A stretch of DNA of 64,000 nt from Branchiostoma floridae. Lineage: Eukaryota; Chordata; Leptocardii; Amphioxiformes; Branchiostomatidae. Positions 32,911 to 44,720 of the stretch are shown piece by piece. The translations under genes were made by a program, and so were the position numbers. Location: the NCBI RefSeq assembly GCF_000003815.2, contig NC_049986.1, forward strand, positions 15,767,496-15,831,495, written 5' to 3'. The first letter of the stretch is position 1. Each line of letters starts with the position of its first letter. A model generated the notes under the pieces. It worked only from the letters and a program-made list of their open reading frames with translations, did not search any database and was not told where the DNA came from.

Positions 32911-33234
32911 TAGGGCATTCACACTGAAATCGAATTAGCAGGAATCAAGCAGAACCAGCCGGAATGAAGTATTTGCAAAATTCGTGCCACATTCGAAGCC
33001 ATTAGTGGGGCATTCCAAATGGAACTTATGTCCCCTTCAAACGACAAGCAATGAGCCCAAATGCCGTCAGAATGGAAATTATTTTCTATTCCTGTGAATT
33101 CGTGGTATATTCTAGAAATTAGCTGGAATGCAGTGTGAAATTCCGGAACACACTACGCATTGCCAGGAATAGAAAAGAATTTTCATTTTGACGGCAACTC
33201 CGGCTCATTCTTGCTCTCGTGTGAAGGAGGCTTA
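32911..33234. mobile_element. Fold-back MITE with a GTGTGAATGCCC-like end
   Basis: TAATAGGGCATTCACAC on the left pairs loosely with GTGTGAAGGAGGCTTA on the right. Inside, 33054-33097 (TGAGCCCAAATGCCGTCAG..) and 33162-33205 (its inverse, ..GACGGCAACTCCGGCTCA) form a longer hairpin. No target duplication is obvious. Confidence 0.6.
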
Positions 33235-34400
33235 AATGTTGATCAACCCAACACGAAGAACGACAGAGACATTGGTGTCAGTCGGATAAAATGGAAGTGA
33301 GTACATAGTGGAAGAATCCATGAATGATGTACAAATGGTGTAGATACACCACCCAGTGAGAATCTGACGCCCGCGCGGAAAACGTGAGAAGAAATTGCCC
33401 TGATATCTAGGCTCAAGTATTCTCAACCCAGGATCGATGTAGCTCGAAACTCTCTCCGGTAGAACTGTAGCATTCCGGGAACTCGTTGTCATCAAGGTCG
33501 GTTGGAGCCAGATCGGAACTTACACAACACTTAATTGTAGACTGAAGTAAAGTGTGAACGACCTCATGGTAACCGGTCATTCAATGTCATCATCATATAG
33601 CCCATGATAGATAACAATGATACGCTTGAATTTGAACTTGTGGGGGGGGGGGGTAGAATCGCCGATTCTGTCGGCAGAGAGCCAGATCGGAGACTGTAGG
33701 TTAAAGGATTCCATAAAAGGCAGAAAATTTTAACTTCGATTAATGTTACTTTAGATCAATGGATTCATGTAGAGTGACTTAGATTTAGAATTTATAAACA
33801 GCAACAGTTTAACTACATGACAAATACATCATCACAGTTTTTATTTTGGTCGCCTACTGGCAGTTTACGTTTGAGTTGGATAAACAAGAACGTTCCGTCA
33901 ACAGGACAGCCAGATGGTCGGCTTATTGTCTCGTCAGTACGTCTGACAAAAATCTATCTGAAAGTTGTAACTATGATAATAAACCCCACACAACATCAAA
34001 GCAATCGGTGTCTTACACTTGCCTGTGACCGGCACAAAATCTAATCAAAGATCCGACCAACCATCTGTGACCTAACCTACATCTAGGACGATTGAATCAT
34101 TCTCTAGTCTGAAACTAGTTTCATGCCGCTCGCTATTCGGAGATAATAGTGAACAATGACAGTACCCCACAACCGGGACATCTGGCTGTACATTAAAGTC
34201 AACTAGTGTGGAGAATTGGGACCGACTCGGGGACAATTTTGCTCTTTCTGCAGGGGTAATCTTGGTTCATGGCAACTTCAATTCCCTGTCGGGACAGTCA
34301 ATGTGGGGAACTTATTATTGATCAGGAATTGCTTGTTCCCAACAAACAAAACAAAACAGAACCTACTCCTACTTATACTCCAGTTAAACGTTTATTCTGA
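33235..34400. other. Non-coding stretch without recognised features
   Basis: Contains a G run (about 33642-33652). Otherwise unique-looking sequence with short frames. Confidence 0.5.
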
Positions 34401-34403
34401 TTA

Positions 34404-34417
34404 CACACACACACACA

Positions 34418-34468
<51 letters not shown>

Positions 34469-34479
34469 GATGATCGGCT

Positions 34480-34540
<61 letters not shown>
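34404..34540. repeat. Palindromic (AC)n(TC)n(TA)n-(TA)n(GA)n microsatellite
   Basis: (AC)n, then a (TC)n tract from about 34422 to 34450 and (TA)n to 34468, a 13-base spacer around GATGATCGGCTTA, then (TA)n and (GA)n to about 34539. The TC/TA arm is the inverse of the TA/GA arm, so the block can form a hairpin or cruciform of roughly 45-bp arms. Frames here are repeat by-products. Confidence 0.95.
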
Positions 34541-34543
<3 letters not shown>

Positions 34544-35320
34544 TCAGATGAGAGTATGTGAGTGGGCACAAAAGTTACAGAAATGTACAAGTATTACTAG
34601 TATTTCTAGTACTTGGATAACTGAAACTCGATCAATTAAAGAAGTGGAGCAGTCTTAGAAAATGACTTTTCACGTTTTAAGTTCACCTAAAATGCTGGGG
34701 GCTTGAAAATGGTTCGAAAGTTGTGCAGCTGTGGTCGCCGATCTTGCAGTTTTTCAGCATCCTGAATACAAGGTCTGCGTTCCCCTCCTTTCAGATTGTT
34801 TATCGCAGTTGAATGATTGCCACTGCTCCCCTCCCTAACGCCGGCCGAATTTTCAAGTCGGCCGGATCTAGCTGAATTTCATAATCTCCCGAGCATCGAC
34901 CGTATTTTTCGCTGAAAATCTGCCCCGTCACAAATAGGACTGGGCTGGGTGTTCATTCGGGAAAGTTTCAGTTGATTTTTTTTTTTTGCCTTCTTGGTGC
35001 ACGGCTGACATCACACGAAGATTTAAATCCCCTGAACAGCCTGGGAATTGTTACATTTTTGGCAACTATTTGAATTCTTTGTTTCTTCTCAGGCGACAGT
35101 CATTTTTTAGGGGGTGAATTTCCATCCGTGGCTATAATTTCTTCCAAGCCATCAACCAATACAATTTTTGTGTTGGATCTTTTGTAAATCATTACAGGGG
35201 TTGTGGGAAAGCGAAGGTAGCAGAGATGCTGTCTATAATATTACTAGTATTACAGTAGAACATTGTTAATAACTGTCCATTGCCACTTGTAATGTTGTAT
35301 ATCTACTATGTTTATACCAT
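34541..35320. other. Non-coding stretch without recognised features
   Basis: No credible exon or transposon ends seen. Confidence 0.5.
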
Positions 35321-35323
35321 CTA

Positions 35324-35375
35324 CTTGCAATTAGCCCTCGGGCACGAAATTGCAAATAAACTTCTTAAAAATAAA
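35324..35375 (+). mobile_element. LINE 3' tail fragment (GCAATTAGCCCTCGGGCA type)
   Basis: TGCAATTAGCCCTCGGGCAC and GAAATTGCAAATAAAC match the reverse complement of 36045-36090 (CAATTAGCCCCATGGGCATG, AATTTGCAATAAA). A 3' end of the same LINE family, opposite in orientation. Confidence 0.6.
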
Positions 35376-35904
35376 ATTTGCGCCACATCAAGTCAAAAAG
35401 GCAGGCGACAGCATTTTTTACATTTCATTGAGAACGAGCCTAAGACGTCGGTCGTACTTAAGCAAAAAATGCCCATTTAACTTAACACGTCGGCTGAGCT
35501 CAGGTCTTGATTTGTGACAGACCCTTTACGCAGGTGTATGTCACCCCATATTTGTCACACGCCGAACATATCGCAGATGCTTCACAAGTACTTAATGAAA
35601 ACAATACAGAAGTCGGAATACCATGCAGAGGTCACGGCCAAGATGTTGTGCGCCCGAGTAGCGGCGACCTACTTCTCGGTCCACTCCTGTCACCAAACAT
35701 GGCAAAAAGGGCTAAAGGGGCACTTAAACTAGCTCAGCGCGTTTATATAAACCATCTGGAAGCTATTTTCGATATATGTCATGGATCCAGAGTAATCCCT
35801 ACCACGGGACATGATAGAACTTGTAACACAGTGTCGCTTGAGGGCTTGGTTCTAACCTTTCGATGATATATTATTGATTACATCTGCCCTTATGTTTACA
35901 ACTG

Positions 35905-36046
35905 TCTTAAGAAGCGAGAAGAAGTTGAACCTGTACATACTAGCACATAGTAGTCCCTGTAGATGAAATTGTACCTTATCGCTACGACCTGTACTTAGCT
36001 TGTTGGAGCATAATGTACAATAAAGGTCTTTCATTCATTCATTCAA
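35905..36046 (+). mobile_element. LINE 3' tail fragment with an (ATTC)n end
   Basis: AAGCGAGAAGAAGTTGAACC, GTTGGAGCATAATGTACAAT, AAAGGTCTTTCATTCATTCA. The same layout at 49298-49458 identifies a dispersed retroposon 3' end with a short tandem tail. It meets the - strand LINE at 36047 tail to tail. Confidence 0.65.
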
Positions 36047-36590
36047 TAATAAACTTTTTATTGCAAATTCATGCCCATGGGGCTAATTGCGAGTGAAAAT
36101 AAAATACATGGAGTGGTTATAAACGGGTAAATAATCTAAATTCTAACATACAAAGAATAACTGATTGTAAGTGAATACAGAATATCGAGTACGATTCTAA
36201 AACCTACATTACTATTGCGGGGTTTGACGTCTTTTTTGAAAACAGTTGAAAATTACATGTCCCACATTTTCAATGATAAATTGATTCGATGATCTTAGCA
36301 TAATTGTGTCTTTTGTGTGTTTAAAAAAAATGAAAAGTTCGGTGTGATTTCCAACACTATTTTAAACAGTGTGTTTCTTTCAGCATCGAATCGGGGACAT
36401 TCACAGATGAAATGTGTTTCATTTTCGACTGCATTCGTTGTGCACTGCTTACAAATTCTTTCATGAGCAGATAGCTTTTCGTGCCCACTTAGGATTGGTT
36501 GACTCCATTCTAGGACAGGTTGCCAGATACCAAAGACTCGCAAACAATGAAATGGGTGCAACGTACAGTATGAAATCAATCAATCAATCA
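36047..36590 (-). mobile_element. 5'-truncated LINE, 3' part
   Basis: Reading the - strand: the end of an ORF2-like frame (36579-36295), about 200 bp of 3' UTR, then CAATTAGCCCCATGGGCATG, AATTTGCAATAAAAAGTTTA and the end at about 36047. The upstream limit coincides with an (ATCA)n tract (36573-36590). Truncation at the 5' end is the usual result of target-primed reverse transcription. Confidence 0.7.
36295..36579 (-). pseudogene. LINE ORF2 C-terminal fragment (reverse-transcriptase protein remnant)
   Basis: A 94-residue frame. Residues 40-62, ERICKQCTTNAVENETHF then ICECP, give C43-x2-C46-x9-H56-x4-C61, the zinc-knuckle-like motif that closes ORF2 in CR1/L2-like and related non-LTR retrotransposons. 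It is followed by R-x-D-A-E-R-N-T-LF, also usual there. Reverse transcriptase and endonuclease domains are absent, so only the last part of the protein survives. The frame's first Met is arbitrary. A LINE-type 3' UTR and tail follow downstream on the - strand. The family is assigned from motif and tail only; CR1/L2-like is an inference. Confidence 0.7.
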
Positions 36591-36974
36591 TGAATGAAAT
36601 GTTGGATTGATACTAGATTTTGGACGTTGGATACATCTGAACATTAAGAGTCTGTAATGCCCATGTACCTTTGAATTTATTTATGTAATTTTTCACTGTA
36701 CCTTTATTCTGCAGCTGATTGCAGTAATTGTAAAGCTGGTGGTTACAATAAGAGTCCACTCACGTCAGAGTAGCGACTAAATTATTTTGACCTAGATCTG
36801 CAGGTGCCCAGACTGTACTTAGTACAGAGTCTTTGTCTGAGTGTTTGTGGTCCTAGGACACGTCTATACCGGGCGTCGTTACTTTGTTTGCGGGTCACTG
36901 TGAGCTTATGCCCATGTCACATTTGGCGAAAATCGATCGGACGACGATTCTGCGGCAATCGCTCGAGCCTTGCT

Positions 36975-37180
36975 TATATTAATAACTTTATTGCACAACA
37001 ATTAATTGTACAAGGTACAAAGTATGGCTTATATGTGACAAGGACCCTTTGTAGGTGAAAAATACGCGCAACCCTCTGTCGATCTTAAATATGGCGGATA
37101 TACAATATATATACATAATTGTGAGGTCGTTGACCATGGCAAATTTACAATGGTTGGGTAAATTTGTCTCAACTCTCAAC
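36975..37180 (-). mobile_element. LINE-like 3' end, inverted
   Basis: AATAACTTTATTGCACAACA, TTGTACAAGGTACAAAGTAT is the reverse of the tail at 31060-31131. It extends towards 37180 with no recognisable frame. Confidence 0.5.
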
Positions 37181-38590
37181 CCCACTGCCCTGACCCAATT
37201 CCGCTGGCTAATGACTGGAGGATCCTGACTCTAAAATGTATTTTCACAACACTGACTTTCTCTGGATAGAGACTAGGGCAGTTCCCTGTGGTCTCCTTGT
37301 GACCTCATTTACCTATTTTGACTTAAGAAATATTGTCATTGCCCAGAACAGAACATACCAATTGATAACATGGAACCAAACATCATCAACTATAAATCCA
37401 ACAACTTGTCAATGGTGACGTTCTGCTCACCGGCTTACTGTTATGGTTTTCATCTTTTCTTACTCTCCGACGAAGTAGTTTGACCTAAACAGCTTAAACT
37501 AACTTAAACAACATGCTCATTGAAAACGTACGTCTAAGCAACGAGACATGAACAACTATTTCAGTTGCAATGGCCATATCTTACATCCATAGCTTCAAGT
37601 CTTTACTAACAGAACAGTACCTGTGAAGAGACTGCAATAGATTTGGTAGTACCATAACTTAGCTGTGCTGTTTCCCCATTGTTCACTTGCAAAACTACCT
37701 GGAATGATACTTTGCCTTAAGTATTTCATGTGATAGTATAACTACTGGGTTTAGCCCACATGGGCCAGAACGCACAAATAACGATCATTATCACAACCGC
37801 TCTGCGTCACAGTGGAACCCAACAGTGACAAACCGACTTCCCCTGACAACTCAGGAACTACACAGGTCCGCTCGCACGGGAGGAGCACTGATGCGTTTTC
37901 TCGGCAGGCTTTTCCAGGGTATTTGCTTAGAGTATTCCGTTAATCGGAGTTTTATCCCCTCTACTTTCCGAGCAAGACTTTTAAATCGCTTTCCCGACCT
38001 CTTCATTTATCAACGATGAAGTTTAGACGCTTTTAACTTAAGGAGTTTGATTAATGAATATCTCTTGCAGTACTAGTGGGTACTTTGTTTGCATTCGATG
38101 CAACTATCTTTCACCTACTGCATGTCTATTAGAGTTTACCAGAATTTCTTGTTGTGGGTCCTTCAAAGATCAAGATAAATATGCCAGGTCTTTTTCGCCC
38201 CTGCTTTCAGATGAGCTGTATCGGTGCATCCTGATTTTTCTCACACTGTAGCGAGATTACAATGTATTGGTAAGGTGTCGGTATGTAGGCCACACTGTTC
38301 GTGTCGATGAAAGTCTATCCAAAATCAATGAAGCATAATTTTTCTTCCTATATTTCAAGACTCTTTTATATATTTGAGCTAATTTGAGACCATGTGATGG
38401 ATTCTAGTTGTAGTGCTACATGTTTTGCAGGCAAGCGCGAGTACACCGAGTCAAGCTGTACAGTCATTTAAGCAACTAGATAAATTGTGCAAATGGTCAG
38501 TCGTTTCAGGTAGCATCAACTGCCTTTCGCCAATGACTGAACAAAAGCTGAGGTCCACCAGGTTTGAAACAAAGGCTATTAATTGATATA
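37181..38590. other. Non-coding stretch without recognised features
   Basis: Short frames only. CAGTCGTTTCAGGTAGCATC and TTTCGCCAATGAC (about 38497-38540) resemble a stretch near 11530-11575, a weak dispersed repeat. Confidence 0.45.
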
Positions 38591-38765
38591 TCAACCAGTT
38601 GATGACAATTTATACACAGTCTATAGAATTGGAGACAAAATTAGGGCATAGTCAAGAAAGGGTTTATGATAAAGAGTCAAGTATAGCTCCTGTTCTAATG
38701 GTTTCTCATGGAGGGGATAGTAGGGCAGGGTCCCATACGCCTAGCAGTTCGGCACCGGTAGGCCT

Positions 38766-38905
38766 CCATACATGTTTGAGCAAAAGTTATAACTTTGTAA
38801 AGTTTACCAGTATGCCATATCCGTTGCGATGCCATATCAATACATGTTTGAGCAGAAGTAAATTTGTAAAGTTTACCAGTATGCCACATCCGTTGCGATG
38901 CCCAG
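38766..38905. repeat. Two tandem ~70-bp units
   Basis: ATACATGTTTGAGCA(A/G)AAGT, TTTGTAAAGTTTACCAGTAT and CCGTTGCGATGCC occur twice in a row. They lie in the longest open frame of the window (38599-39213, 204 codons), which therefore contains a repeated peptide block but no recognised domain and is not called as a gene. Confidence 0.85.
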
Positions 38906-39219
38906 TATGTCCATGCCCCACATCTCACAGCGTGTCTGTGCACAGCACTGTCTCTGGTGAGGGGAGAGACATGGTAATGCAAGTCCACAGAGCCACACTC
39001 CCTCTTAACGACTTAGGATGGCACAGGGAGCTCTACAAGATATCAGGAAAGGTTAACTCCTTTTCTTCAACATGTAAGGCTACCTTGAGGCTTGGCTGTC
39101 TTAAGATCGATGTTCAGGAGTCTCTGCTTGTTTCCCGTGGGTTTCTACCAGACAGAGGAAGGCCACACAAAGCTTTAGCTCTTTCCCCCCAAGACATACT
39201 TGGGATTTATTAGGCCGGT

Positions 39220-41780
39220 GTTCGTAAATTGTAACGGTTTGAGGAAAAGTAAATGGGGCAGACTGTTGGGACCAGTTCCTTATCTGCATGGCGTAGTAGA
39301 TCACACATGATTGGGTTTGCTAATGAGCTTTGTTCTTCAGTTTGGTGGTGAATTTAAAGATGTACTTCTTGCTAGATACAACATTATCTTTTATCCTTTT
39401 GGAGGTCGAATGCAAATTTGCATGCTAGACCAGATAATACACAATACAAAACTTACTCGAGCAGCTGTATAGATTTTTTGTTGCTTGAGTAACTTTATAC
39501 ATCTTATTACCTTGATACACAACCTTCATCAGTCTACAAAGTAATGGCTTGAAGAGTGTCACCTAATACTTGTCACAGTCATTACTTATCGTAAACCGTT
39601 GGGGTCTCAGTGATTGCTCATTGCATGCTACCACTATCACCATGCATTGATCCTTACTTTCTTACAGAACTTTACCTCCTGCCCATTTCAACTCAATGTC
39701 TGACAACCCAGTGTAGGCCTAGCCCTCCTAACAAGGGATTAGATTGTATGTTCATTGGCCTTTTCTTTCTTTCAAATTTGTACAAATAACAAAATAACTA
39801 CTGGAAAAATAGCTATCACACATACGAAGCTGGGTGGATGTGTACAACAGTGTCGTAGATATTCTTAGGAATGATACAATTCCCAATTACTCATCCATTT
39901 TTTCCCCTTTGTCGCTTCGTCTGCCAAGTGTCTGTACTATCAATGGATGACGTGTGTATTTACAGAACAATCGTCTTGCTGATTAGCCTGTCCTACAATG
40001 GTATATTCGTGAGGACAGCACATCACCGTTGGTTCTTCATCAGAGGCCCGTATGTAAAGATTTAAAAAAAAACATAAACCAATTAGCGTTTCTATAATTG
40101 CTGCAATTACTGTATACACACAAAAATACCATTTATTATTTAGCGAAGACTAAAGTGAAAGGATACAATTAGATGTTCAATTCAATCTATTTCTGGCTAA
40201 ATGGACATGCCCTTAAATGCATATATATATATATGTAGAGTGTTGACCATTCAGGCATACCTTTACATTATCTTCAAGTACTATAAAATTTATTGTACTT
40301 GCCATATAATGTTGTATTCTAAGGAACTTCAATGATCGTATGGTTACTTTCAGTCGTTATCTAATTAACTAGAATCGAGTCATAGATAATATAAATTTTT
40401 AATGGGTGCTTTTTTTATTATTCAATTCTGCATTTGTGTCTGTCGTCCCTATAAGTGTTGGCTCTCACCATCATCCATGCTGCCTGTTGAGTCTATGTAG
40501 TGTCCTATACCAGTTGCCAGTAAATGAATAAACAAACAAACTATCTAAGCTTTACACTAGTTCATAAAGTTGTAGGGGTTTTAAAACGTCAAACGTTGCT
40601 GAGAACTTGAAGCCATGTTCTGGAAAGCTGATGCAGTTATCAACATATAAAGAAACACTCACTGATATCATGGTGGTGAAAATGTTATTGCTTTTCTATA
40701 ATCTAACACTATATTTCGGCTAGTTGCTCTCTTTTTCTTTATTCTTTATTTCAGGTATAAAAAAACATATACACACATACATACATATATACATTAAAAC
40801 ATCTATCTGTACAATAGGCCATAGCAGTTGCGGAAAAATGTGTTTCTATAGTACATGTCGCTTGATACTAGAGTTATGGGATGATATTAATCTTTGTGAT
40901 AAAGAACAACTTTTGTAGATTTATTGCGTTTTTGGCGCGATATAGGATATATCAGGCTGCAGTGGTATAGCTTTGGTGGCATTTGCTAGTATAATTGATT
41001 TTTTTTTAAATTTTCGAGCCTATAATACTGAGGAAGCCACACGGCGAAACATGTTTGTTGTGTGTCGGTTCGACTTAAGTTCCCAAACGGGGAACATGCG
41101 GCTCCAGCGTCTTTGCTGAAGATGTGGCGTGAGTGTGAACGGTTGGCTTGAGGTTGTCCTAGTCTCCACATACTCTAGTATAATTGAATGAGTACCATAA
41201 CCAGATCCCACCACAGAGTATAACCACAGAATGGCTACTCAGCAGGGCACATTGTCAGTTGACCTCGAAATGCCAGTCATATGCCAAAAGACGCCAACTC
41301 GCAAATCTAGTGTCAGCAGCCATCTATTGTGAGGGTATCAAATCAATTGAAACACATAAGTAGGCCGTAACGTTATATACATGCCTATGACTAATATGGA
41401 TCGCTGCTGGTGTGTACATCAGGGATATTAGGAATTATCGATGTCATACGGTACAAGAAATCTTGACATGTAGACATGTAGCGCTGGTGATTATATGATC
41501 TATGAAAAGGCAAGTGATCGATTTAGTGGTAACAGAGTTTTTGATATTTGTTTTATAAGCAATAGATTTAGTAGGAGCTCAGCGTCAACTGTTTTGTTTC
41601 TTCCATTGTTAACTAGAAACACTATATTATCTTTAATGATGATATGATTGTAATATGTACAACATTCTGACCATGTGGGCAAGGGTGTACAAACAAGGAC
41701 TTCGATTTATCATGTTTTCGAAGGGAATGTCACTAACACGACACACGTATGCACTTTGCTTTGGTCGAGCTCGCGCCATC
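39220..41780. other. Non-coding stretch with a LINE-like tail near 40482-40545
   Basis: The only recognised item is TGCCAGTAAATGAATAAACA plus (AAAC)n at about 40515-40540, a retroposon-type tail, and a short TA/TACA run near 40770-40797. No exon is recognised. Confidence 0.45.
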
Positions 41781-41794
41781 ATGAGCATTGGCAA

Positions 41795-42045
41795 AATAAA
41801 TTCATAACGTTCTAATGAAACTGCAAAATGAAAGAGGACAGGATATGGTGTTTGTCTGTGATCCTAAGGTGGGGAGAGGATCGATATAAAAGCTTACTTG
41901 GGAATATGAAATTTTATCTATAGCATCATCAAAATAGATTTACTTATTTCTAATGTTACTGCAAACATTTTGAGCAGGACATTGTATTGGTCTGTGATCC
42001 TGGGGGTGGGTTGATATCGACCCTTATAGTTGGGAAGAAAATAGG
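41795..42045. repeat. Diverged tandem duplication, period about 130 bp
   Basis: TCTAATGAAACTGCAAAATG..AGGACAGGATATGGT, GTCTGTGATCCTAAGG (about 41810-41875) parallels TCTAATGTTACTGCAAACAT..AGGACATTGTATTGGT, GTCTGTGATCCTGGGG (about 41950-42007). Confidence 0.6.
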
Positions 42046-43240
42046 GTGGGAAACCACCAAATAAAATCTTTTCTTTCGTAGATATAACTTTTGGATTCGC
42101 TTGTTATTAAGTACATTAATTCAAATGTTCCTAGGTAAGCATTTGTTTACTCCTTTAACCATTCGAATTATTATTTCGCCGTATTCGCTAACTGTGTGTG
42201 AGAGTCATTAGTAAACTTACACGCTAACTATTGTCGCATTAGTATGGAAAAGAAATAAAATTTTGGAAAAAATCCCAAAGCACTAGTTTTCAGTCAGTTT
42301 CAAAAGTAATATCCTTTGCCGTCAACGTTTCAAATTTCTGACCTTTGTGTCTTATCTTCTTCCTCCATCAAGCAGTAATTCAAACTGGCGCTTAGCTGAA
42401 ACAAAACATTCGTACGAGAGGAAGATACAGTGCAAACGTCTTCCTTGACCTTGTCCTGGTATTCATGTTCGATATATCTCCACACACATGCCGGCGAAGA
42501 TTTGCAGGGACAGCCCTGAAGGGTTAGGCAAAGACAGCTTGGTATTTTGTTCTTTGCGCTCAAATCGTCGGTCGGTATTCAATATGCCTGTGTAGCGTGG
42601 GTGCTGAGCTGGTCATGTGATTTATCACACTGACATGCCAAGCTTCACAAATGCGCTGCTGAAACATGGAATAGAAGGGGGTAAAATTCAGAGCGGATTC
42701 TCTGATGATGATGAATACATGGCTTATGAACAGTGTTACATTTAGAGTGGAGCCAAAACGTTGTTACAGTACTATTGCAATTACGCCCCCCTCCCCCATT
42801 TTACGTGTAAATTTGCATTAACTTGGTTATAATGTTGGAACTTGGTAGTGAAATACCATGTAACTAAACCTGCCACAACTGTATTGCATTTCAGCAAACT
42901 GAGGTCATCTTACAATGATTAATAGCGCCAACTGCCCAGGGGTTTAGAGCTTTAATTGTCGTCCAAACACAACCAAACTGAATAACCGCGGCCACTGCCT
43001 TGTGACTGACAGATTCATGACCCCAACAACACTTTCTCATGATTTTTAGCGACAAGTCAAAATGTCAGATAATTTTCATGAAGGTAGACTGGTCTTTAAT
43101 AGGTAGAGGAATTTCTCACTGTATGTACTACGAGCATATCACGTTGTCATGCCCCCCTCCCCAATCGTACAAAAGTAACACATGGCAGGCAAATGAGGGA
43201 ATATTATTAGTGGTTCTGGATCGATCGCTTGGCATTTAGG
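42046..43240. other. Non-coding stretch without recognised features
   Basis: Nothing recognised on either strand. Confidence 0.5.
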
Positions 43241-43244
43241 AGCT

Positions 43245-43480
43245 TTTGACCGATGGCTCGCTTGTAGGTCCTCCAGCGCGAAATTAACCGACATTTTCGG
43301 ACCGAGCCGGCTGCCTGCAAAAGTGGCGCGAAGCTGACGGGACCGAAAAGGCGTACTGCACAGGCGCAGAGCCAGCGTGACCCACATTCAGGCCCAGAGG
43401 CTGAGGGGTCAGCTTAGGACAGCCCGGCCACGTGCCGGAGAGTCGGACTGCCCAGCGCTGGTTAGGGTACGACTACGGTA
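43245..43480 (-). other. GC-rich block, possible minus-strand 5' exon or CpG promoter
   Basis: A CpG-rich patch in AT-rich surroundings. On the - strand a frame from 43387 starts MWVTLALRLCSTPFRSRQLR, rich in Arg/Leu/Ser/Thr with no acidic residue, which looks like a mitochondrial presequence. A second Met near 43293 begins MSVNFALEDLQASHRS. No consensus donor ends the frame, and it runs out into AT-rich sequence. Coding status is unproven; regulatory CpG sequence is an equal alternative. Confidence 0.22.
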
Positions 43481-43723
43481 CAGCACTGAGCAAATGGCAG
43501 GCCAGAAAAAAAACGTATAATGTATAAACAAGATATTCTCCATAGAAAACAATTGCCCCATAGGGGAAGAAGGTTTAACGATCCTGACTGAGCCGTAATT
43601 TATTGTACAAGCTCACGGTAAAGTGGAACAAGCGCCATGAGACTTCTTCTAGCCCCACCCTCTGCATTTCTTTGCATCTGCAGCAAGCAAATCGTTGTTG
43701 GGCTCTCATCGGCTCTTAAACAC

Positions 43724-43956
43724 CCCCCATTCCACTAGGGCGGCGACCTCGTTGCGACCAAACATTGGTGCGACTTGACACAGCGCTCACGAACAACAGC
43801 AGCAAAAAACTGAACTTTTCTTTACCCTTTGATGATTTTTGATTGTTTTGTCGTCTTTCCAGTTAAATTTTTGCATTCTGCATGATATTCCCAAGAAGGG
43901 TTACATAAATCTTATTTAGGTCGCAGCGAGGTGTCAGCCGTCTATTGGAATGGGGG
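43724..43956. mobile_element. GC-stem MITE, copy 6
   Basis: CCCCCCATTCCACTAGGGCG on the left and GTCTATTGGAATGGGGG on the right form the outer repeat. CGACCTCGTTGCGACC pairs with GGTCGCAGCGAGG. The centre is family-typical (TGTTTTGTCGTCTTTCCAGT, GCATGATATTCCC, AGGGTTACATAAA). It lies about 500 bp upstream of the exon B promoter. Confidence 0.8.
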
Positions 43957-44479
43957 TCTAACGTAGTTAATGACCCAGAAACTGCCTCCACAGCTTCTGT
44001 CTTCTCTTGTATTTTCTACAGCCAGAGGACAATAAGGGTAGGACCTGTCTTCAAGAAGCAAGCTGGATCCGCCATGTTGTTTCTTGGTTGTCTTCTTTTA
44101 AAAAGAAAACAGCAACAACAACAACGAGTTGAATTATGTTTTTCTTAAAAAATATGCCTCAATCAATTAAAGGTATTTTTATTTTACAACCCCCAAGAAA
44201 ACTGATAATTGTAATGGATGGATAATTGTTTCTATACCATTTATCATTTTTCAAAGTAGATTCAAGACCCCCGCCCCACTATTATAGATATATAAAATGC
44301 CAAATCCTTAGATACTTGCGCGTGCACAGAGCAGCTCTAGCTTTACATGGCTGCATGACACTTGCGTAGCACCAACCTGTTCTATATGATAAACTATATA
44401 CATATACATGACACACATTTCTAAACATGTGTGGGAACTTTTCCACGGGGGTCACCCGAAGGAAAACATGGCCTGGAAT

Positions 44480-44720
44480 AAAACCCAACCAATCACAACT
44501 CAACTAAGGTTGGCGTTCCCTTCTCTCCGCCATGTCCAAGGTTCTGATTGGCTCGAATTGCTTCGGTGACGTTTCAACTACTTGACCCCTCGTACTGTCG
44601 TAGTTGGCGCATGCGAGTTGTTATCGATTTTCGGAGCTTTGGTTAGTCACCTCCGCGTCCGTGCCCGCGCCCTTCCGCGTTCAGACCGGGGACTCCGAGT
44701 AATAACAAGCCGATGATACC
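44480..44720 (+). promoter_or_regulatory. Putative TATA-less promoter of exon B (CCAAT, NRF-1-like)
   Basis: CCAATCA at 44489-44495, an inverted CCAAT (ATTGG) at 44547-44551 and an NRF-1-like core GCGCATGCG at 44607-44615 lie in order with about 60-bp spacing, followed by a CpG-rich stretch (44640-44700). No TATA motif is visible. Arrays of this kind mark housekeeping-type CpG promoters. The start site is probably within 44640-44720, by inference. Confidence 0.5.

Noticed and set aside
38599-39213. 204-codon open frame as a gene
   Set aside because: No recognisable domain, no splice or promoter support, and it contains a local tandem duplication.
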